This document shows, piece by piece, positions 5,851-10,058 of a stretch of 10,058 nt of DNA; positions within the stretch are counted from its first letter, which is position 1, and each line of letters starts with the position of its first letter. A model generated the notes under the pieces. It was not told the origin of the DNA, did no database searches, and was given only the letters and a program-made list of their open reading frames with translations. A program made the translations under genes and the position numbers. The stretch covers positions 1 to 10,058 of the forward strand of contig DGFM01000019.1 of NCBI GenBank assembly GCA_002391675.1, read 5' to 3'. The stretch comes from Cloacimonetes bacterium UBA3900. GTDB lineage: Bacteria; Cloacimonadota; Cloacimonadia; Cloacimonadales; Cloacimonadaceae.

Positions 5851-6411
5851 ATGAGAAAAACACAGCTTATCTTACTGCTGATGTTTGCCATGTTAACATC
5901 AGCCTTGTTCGCAGGTTTTTGGGACGATGTTCTTAAAGTCTTTGCTGATGCTCTATCCGAGTCTTCCGAGAAGTGGGGTGGCAGATTGACTTATTTGGGT
6001 GCTTACAGTTATAGTGGATATGACCGAGATAATGATAGAGATAGAGACGACAAATTAGATCGTATAAAATATGCAAATTATGTAGATTTTAGCGTACAGA
6101 ATACTAGTGATGCTGGAGAGCGATACAAATATAATGCATATATTAAAGCATACCCAACAAGAGGATTATCACCCACAACAGTGGCAACATTCGCCAAGGA
6201 AAAGGATGTTGGTCGTGGCAATTACACAGGGCCAACAAAAACCAAGGAATTTCGAATTCATGCATCTTCTTATTCAAGAAGTACGTTTTTCGATCTTATT
6301 GACGAACAACCTAACTACAGATACAAATTGCACGTTGAATTGCTTGAGTATTGGGGTCCTCACAGGGTAATTGATTCGTTTTCACAATGGATTGATGAAT
6401 ATGAAAATTAA
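5851..6411 (+). CDS. Small secreted protein of unknown function
   Basis: I choose the ATG at 5851 over one 66 bases upstream because AGGAG (5839-5843) sits 7 bases before it and a clean signal peptide starts there. The product is 186 aa. Residues 1-21 are a Sec signal (MRKTQ, then a hydrophobic core) with probable cleavage after ALFA, leaving a mature start at GFWDD. The mature part has a short charged stretch of alternating Asp and Arg (58-71). A beta-rich region with many Tyr follows (75-170). There is no Cys, no membrane segment and no sorting tail that I recognise. A family could not be named. It probably acts in the periplasm or outside the cell. It is flanked by the shared leader before it and a strong hairpin after it, so it is likely transcribed alone. 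Confidence 0.85.
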   Translation: MRKTQLILLLMFAMLTSALFAGFWDDVLKVFADALSESSEKWGGRLTYLGAYSYSGYDRDNDRDRDDKLDRIKYANYVDFSVQNTSDAGERYKYNAYIKAYPTRGLSPTTVATFAKEKDVGRGNYTGPTKTKEFRIHASSYSRSTFFDLIDEQPNYRYKLHVELLEYWGPHRVIDSFSQWIDEYEN

Positions 6412-6454
6412 GGAGCGTATTTGCTCAGTACTGCACTTGTGGGTTTCATACCAT

Positions 6455-6486
6455 CTAGTCAGCCCTCTTCCATGAGGGCTGACTGG
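6455..6486 (+). terminator. Strong hairpin after the secreted-protein gene
   Basis: AGTCAGCCCTC (6457-6467) and GAGGGCTGACT (6474-6484) form a perfect 11-bp stem around TTCCAT, with one more wobble pair and one G-C pair outside. It begins 44 bases after the stop. There is no T-tract after it, so it could be a factor-assisted terminator or mRNA end-protecting hairpin rather than a classic intrinsic terminator. Confidence 0.55.
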
Positions 6487-7253
6487 TGAGACAAGAACAT
6501 AATAATCAAGTACATATCAGAGATAGAAATCTAACAACCACTATTCTCAGGATATTACGTCAGATTGGGCTCTGCGAGGAAGCTGGAACCGGCATCAGGA
6601 CAATCATGGAGGACTGCCACAAGCTGGGCTTTTTCTTGCACAGATCATTGATGATAATACTCGCTTTAGCTTCTCAATTTCTATCCCGAAAAAACAAATC
6701 ATCTCACAGTCGGTGAGTGACTTATTAGCAAGCTGAAATTGCAGCTTGATGTAGATGAGTCAGCGTTATTCTCCTACCTGAGCAGTTATGACAACCTCAG
6801 CCTACCTATGGCAAAGCTATAACCGGGAAGTTAGGCGAAATGACTTCGAGTGTGTTAGAAAAGCTTGAGGATAACCAGGTAATCAAGTTTACTGACCACA
6901 AACGAACTTGGTCACTAAGCGAAGATATGGTTCAGCAGATAGATAAGGTTTCCACTGACCAAGCTAGCATACGTGCTGCTGGGTAAGCACTTAATGCCAA
7001 TAAGCAGGAAATTGCTTGGTTGATTGAAGCACTAACACAAGTGCAGATAGGCATTGTTCTGGCTTGCCCAGCCCCTGTCAGCGTAAAAGAAATGATGCAA
7101 AACCTTAATATCATAAACAGAAGCTACTTTAGGTAAAAACACCTTAAGCCTCCACTTGAATAAGGAATTGTGATGATGGAATATACGAATATTTCCAAGC
7201 ATCCCAAGCAAAGGTATTATCTCAGTGAGTATGGCAAGGAAGTGTTGCAGGCT
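6486..7253 (+). pseudogene. Remnant of the C-terminus of an AlbA_2/RecG-like ATP-binding regulator
   Basis: Translating successive frames gives a continuous series typical of the C-terminal part of these proteins. First comes ILRQIGLCEEAGTGIRTI (about 6540-6606), matching the family's REIGLIEEWGTGIRKI-like segment. A frameshift near 6631 leads into a segment rich in FSFSISIPKK (to TGA 6734-6736). A second shift leads to SKLKLQLDVDESALFSYL (to TAA 6820-6822). A third gives a winged-helix-like stretch LEKLEDNQVIKFTDHKRTW (from 6828), with in-frame stops at 6984 and 7134. The typical tail SVKEMMQNL...SYFR, then KHPKQRYYLSEYGKEVL (about 7188-7247), ends with another stop at 7161 inside. The N-terminal two thirds are absent and the 3' end runs into a palindromic repeat. 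Family assignment is from recalled motif resemblance. The frame breaks are seen directly. Confidence 0.7.
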
Positions 7254-7346
7254 GCGGTTCAGCGACCGCCCGTACGGGTCGCTATGGCAAGCGACCATAC
7301 TGCGCAGCCGCCCCATTCGTGGAAGAAAAACAAAAACCCCGAGGCT
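7254..7346. repeat. Composite palindromic repeat ending in a half terminator
   Basis: GCGGT/ACCGC with loop TCAGCG (7254-7269) is followed by GGTCGCT/AGCGACC with loop ATGGCA (7277-7296), flanked by GTAC and ATAC. Then come TGCGCAGCCGCC, ATTCGTGG and AAAAACAAAAACCCCGAGGCT. Positions 7272-7346 match 8708-8782 at 70 of 75 positions by hand count. The final part equals the first arm of the intrinsic terminator at 8770-8799, but here the second arm is missing. The following 7347-7423 shows nothing recognisable. Confidence 0.9.
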
Positions 7347-7423
7347 ATACGGATCTCAGCAAAAAGCATACGCTTCTCCGCGGGTCAATTCCGGCGCAGC
7401 AGATAAGGTAAAATAAAAAATGC

Positions 7424-7452
7424 TTGACAAGTATCATCATAGGTCGAATAAT
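7424..7452 (+). promoter_or_regulatory. Sigma-70-type promoter for the lipoprotein gene
   Basis: TTGACA (7424-7429) is followed after 17 bases by AATAAT (7447-7452). The start would be near 7459, giving a leader of about 130 bases. GGTCGA (7442-7447) and TCGACC (7465-7470) form a dyad across the -10 and start region, a possible operator. Confidence 0.55.
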
Positions 7453-7506
7453 GCCACCGGTCAGTCGACCAAGCATAGACGTGAAAAACGGGGAATGTTA
7501 AAACAT

Positions 7507-7592
7507 CCTCAAAGAACCCTATTAACAACAAGATAGAATTTACACCAACAATTGAGACTCAACAACTTAACAAAAGTACTGGGAGGTACAAA
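7507..7592 (+). promoter_or_regulatory. 5' leader shared with the secreted-protein gene at 5851
   Basis: Counterpart of 5759-5850: the 60-base block 7507-7566 aligns without gaps (41 of 60). It holds CCTCAAA, CCAACA and GACTCAACAAC at the same spacing. GGGAGG at 7581-7586 is the ribosome binding site. Confidence 0.6.
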
Positions 7593-8399
7593 ATGAGAAA
7601 GCTGAGTTTAGCTCTGATCTATGTTGTCGCTGTTATGCTTTTGCTGACAGCAGTGAGTTGTGGCAAAAAGTCCACCGAGCCTGAGCTTGATTTACCCAAT
7701 TTCCAAGATATTGATCAATTTGAGGAGTATTGTGGTAACTTTGGATGGAATTTTCGTCTTGGATACGAGATAGTGGGAAAGGACATGGAGGTCTGGTTTG
7801 GTTTTGAGAGTAAGTCAGAAATATCTCCAGACGATACCTATACTTTGGTGGTCAATAATCAGAATGTCCCAGTTGAGGTGCGCGATGGTGTAGAGCCAAT
7901 CATAATCATAAACGGTTGGGACGAGATTGTGCTCCCAAATAGCACATCTTTGGCTATCAAATTCACTCGCAACAACACGGTTATCATCAACACATCCATC
8001 AAGTTGCCTTCTTACCCAAGCGTGCAGGATCTGCCTGAAACTATTGATTGGACGGAACCTGTCACAGTAAAGTGGTCACTGACGCCCAATAAAAACAACC
8101 ACCTTCAAGCTATTATGGCCTATGGTGAGAGTGAGCTCAATGATTATCTTTCGGATAGCCATGAAGTAATGATTGATGTTTCAGCAAGGCAATATGCAAT
8201 CCCGGCAAATACTTTTTCCCTCGATGATACAGACTATTTTGCCGTGGTTGTATGGGAGATAAATCTGAAAAAACATGGTGATGGTCTCGTGGTAGCCTAT
8301 TGCAGTGATTATGTCTCAAATGAAGACGAGGTATACTCTCGGAATAATAAAAGGATATTCGACAAAACGCGGAAAATGGGATACCAGCAAGAGGATTGA
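7593..8399 (+). CDS. Lipoprotein of unknown function
   Basis: This 268-aa protein begins with a lipoprotein signal peptide: MRK, a hydrophobic core to residue 19, and TAVSC with Cys23 as the lipidation site, followed by GKKSTEPE. It is thus probably anchored in a membrane facing the periplasm or the surface. Asp is not at +2. The mature part is beta-strand-rich, with alternating hydrophobic segments such as TYTLVVNN (82-89), PIIIINGWDEIVL (102-114) and TVIINTSIKL (129-138). A second half (150-240) includes WTEPVTVKWSLTP and ends in a charged tail. Two repeats of an immunoglobulin-like fold are possible, but I cannot prove this. The start is supported by GGGAGG six bases upstream. It has its own promoter candidate and ends before a strong intrinsic terminator at 8523, so it is probably monocistronic. 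No named family is recognised. Confidence 0.93.
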   Translation: MRKLSLALIYVVAVMLLLTAVSCGKKSTEPELDLPNFQDIDQFEEYCGNFGWNFRLGYEIVGKDMEVWFGFESKSEISPDDTYTLVVNNQNVPVEVRDGVEPIIIINGWDEIVLPNSTSLAIKFTRNNTVIINTSIKLPSYPSVQDLPETIDWTEPVTVKWSLTPNKNNHLQAIMAYGESELNDYLSDSHEVMIDVSARQYAIPANTFSLDDTDYFAVVVWEINLKKHGDGLVVAYCSDYVSNEDEVYSRNNKRIFDKTRKMGYQQED

Positions 8400-8522
8400 G
8401 AAAGCACTCTGGTTGCGGCTCTGTAGGGTTAGATGAAGATTGTTTTATTTCTGACTCTTCAGAGCTGAACTTCGGAAAATCCAAAACAGCCAGCAAAGAT
8501 TATATGAAAGCTGAAGATTATC

Positions 8523-8564
8523 AACCTGCTCAAGTGGTAACCAAGCCACTTGAGCGGGTTTTTT
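8523..8564 (+). terminator. Intrinsic terminator of the lipoprotein gene
   Basis: GCTCAAGTGG (8528-8537) and CCACTTGAGC (8546-8555) form a perfect 10-bp stem, extended by AACC/GGTT outside a T-G pair and followed by TTTTTT. The 8400-8522 stretch before it is a plain 3' untranslated region with no gene that I can support. Confidence 0.92.
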
Positions 8565-8566
8565 CT

Positions 8567-8589
8567 GTACGGGCGCTCGCTGAAGCGCC
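8567..8589. repeat. Single palindromic module
   Basis: GTAC is followed by GGCGCT/AGCGCC around loop CGCTGA (8572-8589). It is the same unit type as 130-147 and sits immediately after the terminator's T-tract. Confidence 0.75.
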
Positions 8590-8654
8590 GATCTTTCTGG
8601 GTACCCGTACGTGTACTCGCAGAGGTGCTGCTTTAACCGCTGCTCTCTGGAGCA

Positions 8655-8782
8655 ACGGATGTTTCCATCGGCACTCGTGCGAGTTAAGGTCGCTTAGGCA
8701 ACCGACCGTACGGGTCGCTGTGGCAAGCTACCATACTGCGCAGCCGCCGCATTCGTGGGAGAAAAACAAAAACCCCGAAGCT
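8655..8782. repeat. Composite palindromic repeat overlapping a terminator arm
   Basis: The first part, TTTCCATCGGCA through GGTCGCTT and GACCGTAC, parallels 4674-4733. The second part (8708-8782) is 70 of 75 identical to 7272-7346. In GGTCGCT/AGCTACC (8713-8732) one stem base is mutated, so this copy pairs less well. The last bases form the first arm of the minus-strand terminator. Between 8590 and 8654 I see nothing recognisable. Confidence 0.85.
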
Positions 8783-8799
8783 GAACAACTCCGGGGTTT
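8770..8799 (-). terminator. Intrinsic terminator of the minus-strand gene
   Basis: AAACCCCG (8770-8777) pairs with CGGGGTTT (8792-8799). Read on the minus strand, the hairpin is followed by TTTTTGTTTTTC. It begins 26 bases beyond the stop codon of the gene at 8826-9956. Confidence 0.85.
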
Positions 8800-8825
8800 G
8801 TGGTTCTATATGCTATTCTTGGTGT

Positions 8826-9956
8826 CTATGATTCGATCACTTCCACGTTTGCTCTGGGCAGGCTGAACTTTGTGCCGTCTTCAAATTCTGCTTCCAGGAT
8901 ACGCACCATGGTTTCGGATTCCACCTTGGTGAGTTCTTCCGGCAGCGCAGTCACTTTTGCGATGCGGCCAAAGTGTGGCTGGCGGATGACGCGGATCATG
9001 GTTCCCGGTTTCAGCACAGGGACTGCGGCTTCCGGAGCCTTCAATTCTTCGTGTTCAAAATCCAGAGGGATGATGATTTCGGGGCGGATCACGCCGGCGC
9101 GAATCTGCGTTCTGCCGTGGATGGAGGTTTTGTGTCCGTCGAATTGTTTGAGCAGGTCGTAGGTTTTTTGGGCCATATTGATCTTGCCGAATCCTTCGGT
9201 GCAAACGATGGTGAGGCCTATCTTTTCATGTCCGGTGATGGCGACTCCGATATCGTAACCAAGCAGTTTTTTGATATCCTGGTCGTCGATCCCACCGGTG
9301 ATGATAGCTGCCACGCCATGTTCTCTGGCGGCTTCGATCACTTCGTAGCTCACGCAGGCGCCCGTGACGATCACCTTATCCTTGCAGGAGTCGTCGATCT
9401 GGGTGGGTGTGATCTCGTCGCTGGGGGATTTGGCGATCACTTTGAGTTCGCCGACTGTTTCATCTCCCACGCCGAAGATGCCCTGGATGTAGGCGCTTTT
9501 GTTTTCGATGATCACGCCTTCTTCGGGGATCACGTCGGTGACGATGCCATCCATAAAGGCTTTCACCTGCACGGGGATGCGGGGTTCACGCAGCAGCACC
9601 TGTCCTGTGACGCTGGAGATGTTTTCCACCTCACCATTCACGGGTGAGTGCACCACGCTCTTGAAGAGTCCGGTACCGAAGAGGCCTTTGTTTTCGGCCA
9701 GGACGGTATCGGTGGTGATCTGCTGTCCGGGCTCCACTTTGATGAAGTTTTGCAGTTGTGTGGGTGTGACGCCCAGTTTATTTGCCAGGTTGAAGGGTAT
9801 TACCTTTCCGGGCAGCAGGGTTTGGGCCACCACGTCTTCTGCCTTCACCTTATCGCCTTTTTGTACCAATACTTCGCCTTTGAGGGGCAGTACACGCTCT
9901 TTTCTGAGGATTATATTGTCTGTAACTGTGAGTCCAGCGGAATATGCTTGTGCCAT
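8826..9956 (-). CDS. Conserved protein with barrel-sandwich N-terminus and KOW-like C-terminus, function unknown
   Basis: This 376-aa protein starts at ATG (minus strand, 9956), with AGGAGG at 9962-9967 overlapping the stop of the preceding gene, so the two are translationally linked. Residues about 22-52 and 102-150 look like the two halves of a biotinyl/lipoyl-type or RnfC-like barrel-sandwich (GEVLVQKGDKVKAEDVVAQ; HSPVNGEVENIS), but with no biotinylation lysine motif. Residues about 190-285 look like an alpha/beta Rossmann-like domain (KVIVTGACVSYEVIEAA, GVAAIITGGI). Residues 312-374 resemble a KOW/SH3-like barrel (PGTMIRVIRQPHFGRIAKV). There is no signal peptide or membrane helix, so it is likely cytoplasmic. 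I think I have seen such proteins beside MutL/GlmL-type genes, but this window cannot confirm that. It is the last gene of its operon. Confidence 0.93.
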   Translation of the reverse strand: MAQAYSAGLTVTDNIILRKERVLPLKGEVLVQKGDKVKAEDVVAQTLLPGKVIPFNLANKLGVTPTQLQNFIKVEPGQQITTDTVLAENKGLFGTGLFKSVVHSPVNGEVENISSVTGQVLLREPRIPVQVKAFMDGIVTDVIPEEGVIIENKSAYIQGIFGVGDETVGELKVIAKSPSDEITPTQIDDSCKDKVIVTGACVSYEVIEAAREHGVAAIITGGIDDQDIKKLLGYDIGVAITGHEKIGLTIVCTEGFGKINMAQKTYDLLKQFDGHKTSIHGRTQIRAGVIRPEIIIPLDFEHEELKAPEAAVPVLKPGTMIRVIRQPHFGRIAKVTALPEELTKVESETMVRILEAEFEDGTKFSLPRANVEVIES

Positions 9957-9965
9957 TGTTTCCTC

Positions 9966-10058
9966 CTAAGCCAATATTTCTTCGGGGTAGACGTTCATCT
10001 CACGCATCCACTTTTTGAGGTAGCTGATGCGTTGAGTTTTCTCTGTGGGCAGGCCAAA
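9966..10058 (-). CDS. C-terminal end of an unidentified gene (truncated by the window edge)
   Basis: The last 30 codons and TAG of a minus-strand gene lie here; the 5' part is outside the window. The visible tail contains RISYLKKWMREMNVYPEEILA, with a basic helix-like start. It ends 9 bases before the next ATG, and its stop overlaps that gene's ribosome binding site. The two genes are surely one operon. The tail is too short to name. Confidence 0.9.
   Translation of the reverse strand, partial: FGLPTEKTQRISYLKKWMREMNVYPEEILA

Noticed and set aside
8396..8866. 156-codon plus-strand ORF after the lipoprotein
   Set aside because: It starts at TTG with no ribosome binding site, and reads through a strong terminator, several repeats and into the opposing gene.
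8973..9647. 224-codon plus-strand ORF rich in Asp, His and Gly
   Set aside because: Antisense shadow of the conserved minus-strand gene, with no ribosome binding site.

Overview
The window looks like a bacterial chromosome segment from the Fibrobacteres-Chlorobi-Bacteroidetes side of the tree. My best guess is a Cloacimonadota (WWE1)-like genome. That guess rests on protein style (lipoproteins starting C-GKKSTEP, VCBS/FG-GAP sensor domains), strong AGGAG-type ribosome binding sites, and intergenic DNA full of short palindromic repeats. It is inference, not a database result.

Layout. Positions 1-724 are non-coding: a palindromic repeat cluster (78-166) and several isolated hairpins. Positions 725-4503 hold a two-gene operon with an ATGA overlap. 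It encodes a membrane histidine kinase with a lipoprotein-like N-terminus and a calcium-propeller-like extracytoplasmic domain, and an NtrC/NtrX-type AAA+ response regulator. Both proteins carry substitutions in key motifs. Positions 4504-4932 are an array of palindromic modules. The array fuses directly to a decayed second copy of the response regulator's C-terminal HTH region (4926-5204). Just downstream is a sequence fitting the sigma-54 -24/-12 consensus (5279-5295), placed to drive a doubtful small ORF at 5331.

Positions 5851-6411 encode a small secreted protein of unknown function. Positions 6486-7253 are a multiply frameshifted remnant of the C-terminus of an AlbA_2/RecG-like ATP-binding regulator, cut at its 3' end by another repeat copy (7254-7346). 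Positions 7593-8399 encode a lipoprotein whose 5' leader resembles that of the 5851 gene. Converging on it from the minus strand are a conserved protein with barrel-sandwich and KOW-like ends (8826-9956) and the last 30 codons of the gene upstream of it. Strong terminators from both directions and more repeat modules lie between (8523-8799).

Functional picture. The kinase and regulator form a cognate pair. The only sigma-54-like promoter I recognise lies right behind them, so local regulation is plausible but unproven. The rest of 4504-8800 reads as a decaying accessory region: gene remnants, repeats joined to gene fragments, and two exported proteins sharing a leader. I found no CRISPR array, tRNA, rRNA or intact transposase.
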